A DNA stretch of 64,000 nucleotides. Source: Meandrina meandrites. Taxonomy: Eukaryota; Cnidaria; Anthozoa; Scleractinia; Meandrinidae. Shown in pieces: positions 11,376-21,997 of the stretch. The stretch is taken from assembly GCA_963693305.1 (NCBI GenBank), contig OY855906.1, positions 13,229,602 through 13,293,601 on the forward strand, read 5' to 3'. Made by a program: the position numbers and the translations under genes. Position 1 is the first letter of the stretch; every line of letters starts with the position of its first letter. Below the pieces are notes generated by a model that was given only the letters and a program-made list of their open reading frames with translations, was not told the DNA's origin and searched no databases.

Positions 11376-11685
11376 ACATTGACGTTAGCTCAATTTTATC
11401 TTTGAATGTATCAGAAAGTGAACATTGGCTTTAGTTTATAGATTTATTCTCTTTTGTTTTGTTGAAGCTTGTGCCCAGTCCAAGTAAAGCATTTTAGTCC
11501 CTTCCAGGAGAACTACATGGGAGAGGGTATTAGGATGTTGGGGCACATAGGAAGGCTTAACCAGGCAGCTGCCATACCCAAATAAAATTGAAAAACTCTC
11601 TGTAAAACCTGGCTTTCTGTTTATCTAAAAAGTTAGATTTTGTTGTATTTCGTTTATATAAGCGCCTGCACCCGCAAACTAGGAA
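11376..11685. other. Possible BEL/Pao 3' non-coding or LTR remnant
   Basis: AT-rich, directly downstream of the polyprotein end. No matching upstream LTR is in the window, so this stays a guess. Confidence 0.25.
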
Positions 11686-11937
11686 TGTGATAAAAAACAG
11701 AAACCTGGTCCTAAAGGAAAGTTACCATTGTTTGATGAATTCATTATGACTCTTGTCAAAATAACACATGGCCTGTCAGGAGGGTTTGTGGCTGACATCT
11801 TTGGTGTATCAGATACTCTGGTCACAAAAATCTCTGTCACTTGGACAGCTTTTCTTACTTGTGAAATGCAACACCTCATTCACTGGCCCTCAAGACACCA
11901 AATTAAGAACTGCCTACCGAGGTGTTTTAAAAATTAA
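11686..11937 (+). pseudogene. DDE_Tnp_4-type transposase N-terminal fragment (ISL2EU/IS4EU-like)
   Basis: The frame opens with CDKKQKPGPKGKLPLFDEF, then TLVKITHGLSGGFVADIFGV, SDTLVTKISVTWTAFL and HWPSRHQIKNCLP. This is the helix-turn-helix of DDE_Tnp_4 proteins, which precedes the first catalytic Asp. The homologous segment of the better copy at 50.9 kb (HLYNISQTTVSRIIISWINF and VWPSRAKVDEHMP) can be aligned residue by residue. The catalytic domain is missing here: the frame stops just where the 'TRVIIDCTEI' strand should start. Confidence 0.75.
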
Positions 11938-12349
11938 CCAAATACTAGAGTCAAAACACAAAATGCACAAGAAGGAAAAGAAAAAACAAGAAAAACAAAA
12001 CAAGACAAGTTAGAAAGATCGAGAGAGCGACCAGGTGAGTGTAAATCTTAATATTGGAATGATCATTTATGGGGATGTTTCAATTGTTATGTCACGCATT
12101 TTGTATAGTGAGAGAAATATCTTTACAATGGGTCAGCGCTATACCAAAAATTATAGACATAATGGTTTCACAACACACATCATCTGTCCATCAATGGGCA
12201 TCAACGTACGCATCTATTATTTATTTTACCTCTTCAATCCATGTGAGCATGTAGGGTAACTCGCAAGGAGAACTCTTTCACACATTAATGAGTTTCAATG
12301 GAACCTTGACAAAGCGAAAGTACAAGTGACTGGCAAATGTGTTCGCCAG

Positions 12350-12495
12350 ATGAGGTTTTGTTGTACCGAGGTTCTTTTTCCCATATAATTCTTTATTATT
12401 GGGGCGAAAAGTATTGTTCGTTATGCCTTGGGCTTCGTTATGTTAAGATTCAGAAGGTTTGTTAAACGTTGGGGTTAAATCGAGGTTACACTATC
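12350..12495. repeat. Decayed Tigger-like terminal region
   Basis: A string of diverged motifs (gttcgttatgcc, cttcgttatgtt, ttaaatcgaggttacact) resembles the right terminal region of the complete Tigger at 19491-22782, where cgttata-cgagg and cgttaaatcgagg are repeated. Orientation matches a right end. No partner left end found. Confidence 0.35.
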
Positions 12496-12594
12496 TTCAC
12501 TGTGTCGGTCTTGAGGTCTGGTGACCTCTGGTGACAGCAGACTTACACACAGATATTTGTGGTCTTTTGCGGTCACGCAACACTCCTGTGAGCA

Positions 12595-13570
12595 GTGACT
12601 GAAAATTTCTCTTTCTTTGCTCTAGGAAAAGACTTTGGCAAGAAAGATAGAAAGAGAAAGAAGAGCTACCAGCCAGATGAGTCCGAGTCAGATGTCTGCG
12701 AAGTGAAAAGAAGAAAGCAAGAGTCGCCGCTGGAGTTGTCAAAAGTTCAAGTTACAATGGCTCAGTTTGTTGACAAGAATTCTGGGAAAGACTCTACATC
12801 CACCACTGTAGACAGCAGCTTGACACTGACAGTCGATGCTACAATAGAAATTTATCAGGATGGCCACACAAAGAAATCTGGCTTCTGAAATACCCTTTTC
12901 GTGTTGTCAGACAAACATCGAGATTTAAGTGCTCTGAAAAAAGATCTCAGAAGAGAATATGGCGTGACAACTGATGCCAGAAGGTACCAAATTGGTGATT
13001 TCAATATAGAAATTCGTGTCACCTGCTCTGAGAAAGCCTACATGGCCAACACACAGATGGAGTGGCAAAATTTAATGACCCGTTTTAACAGTGGGACAGG
13101 ACAATATTGTCTCCTAGGTAAGTTACATGGGAATGTCAATTATTTATAAGCAAATTTTAGTCCCTGGTCAATAAATGTGATGAAGTAGACAATGTCTCCT
13201 TGTCATTAAGATACCCTTTTTTAAATAGACCTTAAAATAAACATTTTCTCCAATAAGCTTAGTTTTGATTACCTGGAAAAGAAGATTAACCCAACTGAGG
13301 CCTTTGTCATTTTCAACAAATATCTTACTTTTTGGGATTTTAAGAACCTCGGCGAAAGGCCTAAGGTTACGCAATTTCTCAGCATTTGACCCAGGGATCA
13401 AACATGTTGTCTATCTGTTGCCACAGTACGCCTCTATGAAATCCAGTATAGCAAAATTAAAGGTCTTCCAACAAAGAGCACAAAGACCAAAAAGAAATTG
13501 GCAAGGGGCCCTTACAAGCGAGATGAGCGTGTTGTAGACCTGCTCCTAAAACTGAGAAATTACACTGGTC
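12595..13570 (+). pseudogene. Unassigned multi-exon gene fragment
   Basis: Three consecutive plus-strand pieces look coding. 12595-12888 is very basic at its N-terminus (GKKDRKRKKSYQ, VKRRKQE), suggesting a nuclear localisation signal, then Ser/Thr-rich. 12901-13149 reads LSDKHRDLSALKKDLRREYG and EIRVTCSEKAYMANTQMEWQ, ending at a GTAAGT donor at about 13119. About 13460-13570 reads KRDERVVDLLLKLRNYTG and runs in frame into the 48-bp minisatellite. A UGA separates the first two pieces. I do not recognise the family. The charged short-helix character is compatible with a transposon accessory protein. Confidence 0.3.
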
Positions 13571-13571
13571 G

Positions 13572-14070
13572 TGTTGAAGAGAGCTGTGTCAAATTTTTTA
13601 GTATGGCCTGGAGAGCCAGCAGCCTGAAGAGCTGGGACAATTTTTTAAGTACGGCCTGGAGAGCCAACAGCCTGGAGAGCTGTGTCAAATTTTTGAGTAT
13701 GGCCCGGAGAGCCAGCAGCCTGGAGAGCTGTGACAATTTTTGAAGTATGGCCTGGAGAGCCAACAGCCTAGAGAGCTGTGTCAAATTTTCGAGTATGGCA
13801 TTTAGAGCCAGCAACCTAGAGAGCTGTGAAAATTTTTGGAGTATGGCCTGGAGAGCCAACTGCCTTGAGAGCTGTGAAAAGTTTTCGAGTATGGCCTGGA
13901 GAGCCAGCAGCCTGGAGAGCTGTGAAAATGTTTTGAGTATGGCCTGGAGGGCCAGCAGCCCGGAGAGCTGTGAAAATGTTTTGAGTGTGGCCTGGAGAGC
14001 CAGAAGCCCGGAGAGCTGTGAAAAGTTTTTGAGTATGGCCTGGAGAGCCAGCAGACTGGTGTATAGCCAT
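13572..14070. repeat. 48-bp minisatellite, about 10 copies
   Basis: Tandem units of 48 bp built on GTATGGCCTGGAGAGCC followed by AGCAGCCTGGAGAGCTGTGA and a T-rich linker. On the plus strand they encode the 16-residue repeat MAWRASSLESCENFLS with few changes; one unit carries a TGA at about 13741. Because 48 is a multiple of 3, other frames are also open: the minus strand is open over 13560-13859 and 13802-14107. Adjacent copies differ at about 2-6 positions. The array begins directly after an apparent coding exon. Confidence 0.95.
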
Positions 14071-14325
14071 CAGCCTGCAGAGCTGCGATACAGTTAAGTG
14101 CGTTCATTACGCTTCTCTCGGCTGAATAGCTAGGGGCCTAGAGTTGAGATATAATTTAGAAGGTTTGCTATGCTTAGGCATGGTTTTCATCGTTTCTTAC
14201 GCCTGTTTGGCTGATAATTTTGGCGCCTATTGGTATTTTTTGTGCGGTATAGCATGCAATTTATGGTTATTTGAGCTGCAGTGTGTATGTCAGGCTTTAC
14301 ATTTTTTGTACACTCCACCCCTCCT

Positions 14326-14343
14326 CCCCCCCCCCCCCCCCCC
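14326..14343 (+). repeat. Poly-C run (18)
   Basis: Uninterrupted C homopolymer inside a C/T-rich stretch. Confidence 0.95.
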
Positions 14344-14616
14344 TTTCGTTTTTCCTTATGCAGCTAGACGTCCATATTAAGAGACTGGAGCTAATTTCAG
14401 GCTTCTGGAGCAAGGAAAAGCTGCCAAGAGTTGCACAAATGGGCCGGCGGCCCTTAGAAGGCATCTCAATAGACCACCGTCTCTTTTCAACCGTTTCGAG
14501 GCTATTGAGCTCCTGTAAACTCTTGTGCGCCTAGCTAGAATGCAGGCACATAAGCATGAATATGCTTTGACACTTGAAGTTAAGATCAGGCAAACCGCAC
14601 TCATCTTCAACGACTG

Positions 14617-14847
14617 ATGCTTGGTCTGGTGGGGGACCCTCTTAGGGCAAAGAGAGCCAAAGAGACAGGGTCTATCCTTCAGGGGATGTCCAAGGCATCT
14701 TCATCGAGTTTCCAAACCAGGCGACCACTGTGCCAGTCTGCTACATACTTGGTTCAGTGTTACACTTGTGCGAGGTGGGGGCACATTGCATGTGACTGCA
14801 AGCCCAGACATGGTGGCGGCCCTGCACATGGGCATGAACGCCAATAA
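14617..14847 (+). CDS. Short ORF with CCHC zinc knuckle, retroelement gag-like
   Basis: Near the C-terminus the ORF has CYTCARWGHIACDC, which fits the retroviral-type zinc knuckle C-x2-C-x4-H-x4-C exactly. It is followed by a basic, Gly/His-rich tail and the stop. The part before it is basic and Ser-rich. Such a knuckle at the end of a gag or ORF1 protein binds nucleic acid. The pieces downstream (15.8-16.3 kb) are from a tyrosine-recombinase retroelement, so this may be the same element's ORF1 end, but the intervening 900 bases are not readable. Weak evidence beyond the knuckle itself. Confidence 0.4.
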   Translation: MLGLVGDPLRAKRAKETGSILQGMSKASSSSFQTRRPLCQSATYLVQCYTCARWGHIACDCKPRHGGGPAHGHERQ

Positions 14848-14934
14848 TTGTATCTGTAATTCTGTTAATCACGCATTTATGCGTTTTGTTGTAAATACAT
14901 TTCCTTTATTCGCTTAAACTTGTTCTTTTTCTTT

Positions 14935-15790
14935 GGGTAAGATCTTTGCCCTTGCCCAGTTGACCTCGGGGAGGCCTCCTCAGTGTCTCAATTCCGGACC
15001 TAGCTCGGAGCCTGGGGTCAACAAAAGGGCTGGGTTCCCTTTTTCCTCTTTCGGGTGTTTGTTTCAGCTTATTTTCATTTACCCCTCGTTATTTTAGGCA
15101 AATTATTCCTTGTTTGCCGCAAGACCCAGTACGGCCCAGCGGCAAATTAGTAGGAGTCATTCCTCTCTGCCGCATTTCACAGGGAGCCCCTCCCTTTGTT
15201 GGCCCCTTGCCTGCTCTGGAGCTAGTAGCATCCTGCCCAGGATCGGGTAATCTTGCTCATTTGCGCTTCTTCTACCCTGGTCACCTCAGGGCAAGTAATA
15301 TTCATAATAAGCTGTCCCCTTAGCAGGACCTCCTCGAGAAATCGCCACGTTCTAAAGTTGACCTTTTAGGAAGTTGTCAGGAACGGAGTTTGTGTCTTCC
15401 GCTTTTTCAAACCATTCAGAGGGAATTTCAAAGGACAGGCATACAATTCCTAATATCCCCCACCTGTTATCATTAACTCGCCCACAACTACCAAGTTTCC
15501 CCAGTTCGTCTCCAATTCCATAATACAGTGGGTGACCGCGGGGGTTATAGTTATTTGAAGCCCGGTAGACAGTGTAACACCCCCATGATTAGTTCTATCC
15601 CCTAATGGACGAACCGTTTAAGCCTCGGTTGTGTCACGATTAACGATATCTCAATTTATGGATCCGTGACCTGTCTTTAAAGCTTGACCACCACTGCGTT
15701 CTCCCCGGTGACTTTCAGAGCACTTGTGACAATAAGAGTGGTTATCAGCATGTCTTGCTTCATCCTTTGTCTTAAACGTATTTTAACTTC
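14935..15790. other. Probable decayed retroelement interior
   Basis: More GC-rich than its surroundings. Short readable phrases but no consistent frame. Sits between the zinc-knuckle ORF and the retroelement C-terminal fragment, so probably its degraded middle. Confidence 0.3.
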
Positions 15791-15792
15791 CA

Positions 15793-16291
15793 GTGGCATG
15801 GTTTCTTTTTCGTCTTTTGTACACTGATGGAAAGCCAGCGCTTTCATTTACCATAAACTCGGACTTGCAGTTTCGGGTGCCACGCGGTCTCTTGGGGTCC
15901 CAGTTTCGCTATATATTTATGATCGGAAAAGACCAGTGCTTGCCCCACCTTACACCTTGTGCAACTCCGAGTTCTAACAGAATCAACGTTTTAGCACAGT
16001 CACTGACTTCTGACCAAAACTTGTACGTTTTCCCGCCATTTGTTCTGATTGCGCCCATCTGTAAATGCATTCTTGAGCAAGAATTTCACGGTGCGTTTAC
16101 TACTGTTACTGCTTATAGTTTTCGGGTGGATTGTCCAACACTCTAAAGCTTTTAGGTTGCTCCCAGGAAGACGTGACCCAATCATTGGGCTGGAAAAGTG
16201 GGGAGGTCTAAAAAGATATGTGCAACTCTCAGATTCCTGTGCATCTCTTACAATTTTAGAAAGCCTGTTCACCAGAGTAGCTTCTGATTAA
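15793..16291 (+). pseudogene. Tyrosine-recombinase retroelement polyprotein, C-terminal fragment
   Basis: Two frames give INVLAQSLTSDQNLYVFPPF followed by VLIAPICKCILEQEFHGAFT, and then FRLLPGRRDPIIGLEKWG. The pattern FAQ-x-L-x(5)-N-x-YVFPPFVLI-x-P, followed by a strand and a 'LLGRKGD'-like segment, is what I associate with the region after RNase H in DIRS/Ngaro-type elements of cnidarians. It is frameshifted at about 16145. Immediately downstream is the hairpin and split direct repeat, which also fits the 3' end of such an element. The family assignment comes from remembered pattern similarity and needs a database search. Confidence 0.45.
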
Positions 16292-16485
16292 GTAACCCCA
16301 GTTTCACATTCAGATAATTTGGAGGCCGCTGTATAGATCGCCCTGAAATATACGTATTAGGGGTTGGGGTTTCTGAGTAATGGAAGGAATAGCGCTTAAG
16401 AATCTTTGTGAGAGTGTTGTCCTTTGGTTTTCCGTTCTCTTCGCCCCTCCTTTCCGGAATTTACAGCAGAGTGTCTGGGGCAGGA

Positions 16486-16870
16486 GCGGGTATCCTCCCA
16501 TAACTTAGCCTCCCGCGTCAGGGCTATTGTATACAGTGAGAATGATTTACTATTCTCACTGCATACATAATTAGCCCGTCACGCGGGAAAGGCGTAAGTT
16601 CTTCAAATTCCAGTGTTCTGTACCTGTGTGCTAGTAGCATGATGCATTGCGGCCATCGCTTCAAATATCACAATTTCTGTCTCCTCGTGGTCAGTTCAAC
16701 GGAGTTCGGTAAATTCACATTAAAAGTTTCGCCCCTCCCACCTTCCCTGGTGGCGGTCGATGCCGTTTCCTACATTTTACACGCCTTTTGCCCTGGCAGT
16801 CGCGGGTATCCTCCCATAACTTAGCCTCCCGCATCAGGGCTATTGTATACATTGAGAATGATTTACTATT
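16486..16870. repeat. Split direct repeats (69 bp) with a long hairpin
   Basis: The 69-bp sequence at 16486-16554 is repeated at 16802-16870 with two mismatches. In the first copy the second half forms the left arm of an imperfect inverted repeat: 16512-16543 (CCCGCGTCAGGGCTA...AGTGAGAAT) pairs with 16552-16587 (ATTCTCACTGCATAC...ACGCGGG) around an 8-base loop. The second copy has only the left arm and then runs straight into BEL/Pao gag. Split direct repeats and complementary terminal repeats are typical of tyrosine-recombinase retrotransposons. Confidence 0.85.
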
Positions 16871-16872
16871 GA

Positions 16873-17375
16873 TGGTTTGCCCTTCACGACAGAAGAATAT
16901 CAGCAGGCTAAAAACATCCTACAGTCGAAATATGGTCAGCTGAGCGAGATTGTAAACGCGTACGTGCAAAACATAATGGCACTTCCCATGATTACTGGCT
17001 CGCATCCAAAAAGGATCCACAAGTTTAACGAAAAGTTGTTGTTTAACGTGCAGTCTTTGGAGATACTCAGAAAACTAAAAGAAAACAGTGGATAAATGAG
17101 AATGTCTATAGACAAACTTCAAGGAATCAGGGGCGATTTGGTAAGAACAGACGACAATTGAAGAGAGTGGGACTTTCCAAAATTCGTGGAAGCCCTCAAG
17201 AAGTGGACAGAGAGAAATCCTATCCCTGCAGATGTGAGCTGCCTGACCGAAGAAGCCACCCTTTCCATGAGACAGGTCGTTTCAAGCCCAGCAAAAAGAC
17301 AAATGAGTTCGGGGATGCGTTTATTGTGAAAAACAAGATCACAAATCAGTCGACTGCAAAATGGTTGCCACCGTA
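16873..17375 (+). pseudogene. BEL/Pao gag fragment (DUF1759 plus zinc knuckle)
   Basis: 16877-17095 encodes LPFTTEEYQQAKNILQSKYG, then VNAYVQNIMALPMI, and a FNEKLLFNVQSLEILRKLKE helix, the DUF1759 signature of BEL/Pao gag. A second frame continues with SIDKLQGIRGDLVRTDDNW. At about 17313-17360 a third frame gives GCVYCEKQDHKSVDCKMV, a perfect C-x2-C-x4-H-x4-C knuckle. The start of gag is missing: the first readable residue abuts the 69-bp repeat at 16870, implying that the retroelement ending there was inserted into, or recombined with, this BEL copy. At least two frameshifts. Non-functional. Confidence 0.85.
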
Positions 17376-17377
17376 TA

Positions 17378-17612
17378 TACTGACTCTTTTACAACTGTAA
17401 CAACAACTACTAACACAACTAAGCAAAACGCAACGACTTACTTGAATAATACCGCCCCCAAACTTACTGCCATAATCGTAGACCTTTTAACATCAATACT
17501 GACTATTTTACAACTGAAACAACTACAAACACAACTGAGCAAAACACAACCACTTACTTGAACAACACCACCACAAACTTACTGCCACAATACAGACTTT
17601 TAATAATAACTT
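17378..17612. repeat. Two tandem copies of a 119-bp unit
   Basis: TACTGACT-TTTTACAACTG starts at 17378 and again at 17497, and the copies stay alignable up to about 17610 (ACTTACTTGAA-AA-ACC and AAACTTACTGCC in both). It lies immediately after the gag knuckle. A- and C-rich; the plus strand encodes Thr/Asn-rich sequence. Confidence 0.85.
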
Positions 17613-18800
17613 TGACCTAAACACAAGAGTCCTGGGACATTTGCCCTTGCAAAGGTAAAATTGTTATTCAAGGATTAGGAGCTGGTTCATCGCAACGTGT
17701 ATGGTGGTAAAGGCAAGGCTCCACATAACCAAGGAAGAGTTTCATTGATAAAAGAATACCCATCATCCTGACGATGTAAAAAGGGGCATAGATGGAATAA
17801 ATTCCCACTTGAGAAATTATCTTAATAGGCGGTTAGGTAAGTAAGTTCTTATTACAGTATTCATTCAACATTTTGCAACTGTATTTCAAAATACAAGTTC
17901 TTGCGGAAATCATTGTATTTCAATTATGGTTTATCTTAATTTGGAAAGCTAGTGGCAATAGTAGTTTAACAACCATCTTTTGAAATATTTTTTAATATTT
18001 ATTTCAATACATCCCGGTTTTTAAGCAAGAATAACAATAAAGTAGCAGCAGTATTGGTTGTTGATGATTCTTTGCTAGACTCAAGCAAATATAATAATCA
18101 AAACCACCAAAAACTACTAATTACAGACTATCAAACTGCCCTAAATCACACCCAAACTTTATTTAGGAGGCGACTTCTTCTAAATTGTTAAAGCATAAAA
18201 GTGAGCATTTTTGTAACAGAAAAATGACAGTCAATTTGGTGGTACATACATAAGCTGCATGTTTATCATTTGAAATGCATTACAGGGAGCGTTTGGAGGA
18301 GGGGATTGCCAACCTTACAGTGTATGTAAAAGTTAAATTTATACATTAAGGGATTGAAACAGTGGGAAGACGGGCTCTAAATGCCCCCACTTGCCACCAC
18401 CAAAAAAGAAAAGAAAAGAATCACGAAAAAACACACAAGAACTTATAAACAATACTTCCTTTTTGAACTTGGTGAATTTGATATTTAGCTCTTCACAATA
18501 ACAACATCTGCAGGTTTCTAAACCCGCAAAATATTGCAAAATGTCTTCCAGTTACATTACATAAAGATACAAAGAACTCTCTAACGACAGCAAATTTCTA
18601 GTAACATCATTTGTGGAACACCAATATCTGCTATTGGTGCATGTATATTCTTTGAAAGAAAATCTGCAAATCACAGAAATTCCAATTTCAATTACGTCAG
18701 GAAATAGAGTGCGCATGACATCTACATACAAGGTACTTTAAGAAAGTAAAAGGAAACTGCTCCATCCATTCGATCGAGACTGGAAAAAGTGAAAGAAAAC
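17613..18800. other. AT-rich spacer
   Basis: No convincing ORF. An A-rich stretch near 18400. No RNA gene seen. Confidence 0.4.
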
Positions 18801-18814
18801 TCTGTGTAAGGAAA

Positions 18815-19335
18815 TTGTCATGTTACTGTGATGGGTGCATTGAAAAAGTTGTGTGCAGTAATGTGGATTATGTCTATGTGTGGGAGGAGATGGACATGGA
18901 GCATGAGGCGCAGATGGAAAGGCGGAGTACAAGGGCTGATGAGCAGCTACAAAGGAAACAAATCCAGGACCTTGTAGCAAAGGATTCCACTGTTGCCATT
19001 GCTGCTGCAGACCGAGGAGAAGACTACTATCTCTTGAAAGTAACAAGTAATGGCTCTGAGGTCCTAAACAGGTCACAACCAATGGATGGGGAGCAACTTA
19101 TCCAGCAGGTGCCAGCATCTTTAGGGGACATTTTTACATTCGCGAACAAAAAGACACTATGATTTACTGGTTGGATCAAAGCAAGTATGCTCTTGTTTAT
19201 ACTGCAATGGAGAGATTCATTTGTGGTCCATTTAACCTTGTGACTGGCAGTAGTGAAGGAAGACTGAGCTTCAAAGTTCCTGAACAACAGCACTTAAACA
19301 TTCTTGAATCACTGAATAGTTTTTTAAAAGTGTAA
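18815..19335 (+). pseudogene. C-terminal part of a transposon-associated gene, Cys motif plus C-terminal domain
   Basis: 18815-19162 starts with CYCDGCIEKVVCSNVDYVYVW, a C-x-C-x2-C-x(6)-C arrangement followed by Trp. Next come a strongly charged helix rich in Glu, Arg and Gln, and AVAAADRGEDYYLLKV-like sequence (read here as VAIAAADRGEDYYLLKVTS). After a frameshift near 19120 the frame reads GHFYIREQKDTMIYW, SKYALVYTA and a final LSFKVPEQQHLNILESL with a stop at about 19335. 'EDYYLLKV...V-x-GH-FY' is a module I have seen at the C-terminus of unnamed cnidarian transposon proteins. No catalytic domain is present. Confidence 0.4.
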
Positions 19336-19985
19336 CATACTGACATTGGCCGATGTTAGATGATTTACAGTGTAGTAAATGTATTGATTTTGTTCCAAAA
19401 GTATTTTCAGTGTTCTCAGGCCTTTTAAACTCTCACCTTTACATTACAAGAAAAATGTCGCCTTATCATGTCCACAACTGGAAATTTGTACAGTGAAACC
19501 TCGATTTAACGAAGTGCCAAGGGACTGGGGAAATGTGTTCGTTATATCGAGGGTTCGTTATATCGAAAACCTCGATATAACGAATTTGTGTAAAATAACC
19601 AAAATGTTCGTTATATCGAGGTATAGTTAATTATTAATTTTCAGTGGTGTTACGTTGCACTAACCAAGATTTGAACAATTGTACAGTAACTACAAAATAA
19701 ACTATCGTTCTTTAATGTCTATGCAAAGCTATCGTCTCAGTACAGATCTGTACGTCACTACGGCAAGAGAAACTGAACATGCAAACAAAACTGCTTAAAA
19801 CTACAAGACGCTAAACAGATTACTGTACTTCCAATGAGGATTGTTTTTTTGTCATCAGTAAAAACACGTCCTCCATTTAAGAATTTCTCAAAGTGAAAAT
19901 GGTAACAAAACTTTAAACACTGCACTATTCGACTAGCCTATTGTACTGTACGTACAGTAGTAAATCTTCTTATCAGAACTCTTAA

Positions 19986-21716
19986 TCAAAAAAATTCTTT
20001 CAGCGAGGATTGCCTCTGTTGTTTTCTTGACATCCGTAGGAATGTGTCTTCCATAGAAGAAAGCGACCGCAGAAATTCTTTTTCCTTTGAACCTGGCTTG
20101 TCAAATGACAAAATGAAATTGCGCAGCGCTGTTACAGCCTCGTTAGCTCCGATGAGACTCAGTGGTTTTGGCTCCACTATAGAGATGTCTGTGTCTGAAT
20201 CTTCTCCATCTTCTTCTTCTTCTTCTTCTTCTTCTTCTTCTTCTTCTTCTTCTTCTTCTTCTTCTTCTTCGTGACTCGGAGTCATCAGTTCCACGGATTT
20301 GACTGCTTCCAGGGCTTCACGTGTAACATCTTCCTCGGTCGGTTGGTTCTCGGTAACAACATTGTCATCAAAAGATACAAAGTTACTGAAGGATGTCTCT
20401 GCAAGAGAGGGAAAATGGTGGGTGATGTTTCCCCATAGGCCGCCATCAAGTTCATCGGTGTCTTCATCTTCGTCATCAGACTCAAAAGGATCGTGGGAGG
20501 GCTCTTCTACTTCACCTGGGAATCCTGCTTTTTTCCAGCAGTTCTTGATGGTTGTGGTGCTTACATTGTCCCAGGCTTTGGCCATCATAAAGACAGCATC
20601 CTTAAGGTCGATTGCTTTGACAGGTTTATTGTCATCTAAACACTGCAACATCCGGCTGATCATTGTCTTGCGATAATGTACCTTTAGGTTCTGGATTATG
20701 CCCTGGTCTGCCGGTTGTAGCTTGCTTGTGCAGTTCGGCGGAAAGAAGATGAGCTTTGTGTTTGTGAGGCCATTGACAATAACGTGTGATGAACAATTGT
20801 CTATAAATAACAGAATATGGCGGTTTGCTCCTCGCATTCGTCGGTCAATTTGACGGACCCACTTTTCAAACAAAACGCTGTCCATCCAGGCTTTCTTTTG
20901 AGACTCGTAGGTCACAGGAAGCAAGTTCATGTTACTGTTCCTAAAACACCTGGGTCTGGCGTATTTCCCTATCACAAGTAGGGGTAGCTTGTCTGTGCCA
21001 TCCTGGTTACAAGCCACGAGGACTGTCACGCGCTCTTTACTTTTCTTACCACCGGTGCACTTTTCTCCTCTCAAGTTAAGCGTTTGATTGGGGGTAGCTT
21101 TCCACATAAATCCTGTTTCGTCAGCATTGAAACAATCCTTCATACTATAGCTGCGGCAAATATCCGGGAGACGCTCACTCCAAGTTTCGACAATATCAGG
21201 ATCTACGCTTTTCTCTTCACCACATACAGCCTGGCCTGAGATTCCTTGTCTTTCCTTGAATTTTTCTAGAAAGCCATTACTTGCCTTGAAACTCTCATAC
21301 CCTAGCTCTTGTGCAAAATACAGGGCTTTTTCTTTTAAGATTGGTCCACTGACCGGGATGTTCATACCTCGAACCTTCCGAAACCATTCAGACAGTGCTT
21401 TGTCTAGCTCTGGAAAAGTCGATTGCTTCATCTTCTTTCGTTTGTCTGCATACAATCCTCCTTCATAGGCTCCAATTATCTCGTCCTTTTTCTTCATAAT
21501 GGTCGAGATAGTAGACTGAGACAAAGGAGGATCAAAACGTTTTGCAGCAACAGTGTTTTTCTCCCCATTCTTGATTGCTTTAACCAGTTTATATTTCTCT
21601 TCCAATGTCAGAATCCTTCTCTTCTTTGTTTCTTGTTTTTTTGATGGAGGCGATCAGGAAGCAATTTGAACGGGAACTGCTGTGCTTTCTTCTGCTGAAC
21701 TCTCTAGGCTTGCCAT
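19986..21716 (-). CDS. Tigger transposase (one nonsense codon near the N-terminus)
   Basis: The natural start is the ATG at 21716-21714 (MASLESSAEES...). An in-frame TGA at 21655-21653 interrupts codon 21; from there the frame is open to the stop. Domains: psq-like HTH (LTLEEKYKLVKAIKNG), CENP-B/Tc5 HTH (LDKALSEWFRKVRGMNIPVS to GFLEKFKERQGI), then DDE_1. The first Asp is in CFNADETGFMW, the second in LLFIDNCSSH, the third in KLQPADQGIIQNLK, so the triad is intact. The acidic C-terminus includes about 22 consecutive Glu encoded by a (TTC)n/(GAA)n microsatellite at about 20210-20268, and ends RKQQRQSSLKEFF. Tigger transposases cut and paste the element at TA. The single TGA may be a recent mutation; without it the protein would look functional. 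Confidence 0.92.
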
Positions 21717-21997
21717 AGAACATTATATTAATATACTGCTTTCAATAATAAGTGCCGAACTCAACAGAGATATAAACACAAGTGGCTTTCACCTAGCGAC
21801 ACAAAATACGGCCAGATATCGCAGGACGTGCTGGAATTTTTGAAATCTAATTCCTTTGATATTGCTCAACAAGATATCGTGTCACCTCAGACACCTTTAC
21901 AGGAAATTAATTGGAGGTCTGCAGTCTGCTCTCTAACGCGAAGCGGTTTGTTGAGTTTAATACGTCAGAATACGTGAAAAAAAACTAACAGACAACA

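Noticed and set aside
13802..14107. Minus-strand ORFs over the 48-bp array as genes
   Set aside because: Open only because the repeat unit is a multiple of three; no start context or flanking exons.
18738..19293. Minus-strand ORFs opposite the Cys-motif gene
   Set aside because: The plus strand has the recognisable motif and coding character.
20044..20676. Plus-strand Ser-rich ORFs opposite the Tigger transposase
   Set aside because: Shadows of the acidic transposase tail; poly-Ser is the complement frame of poly-Glu.
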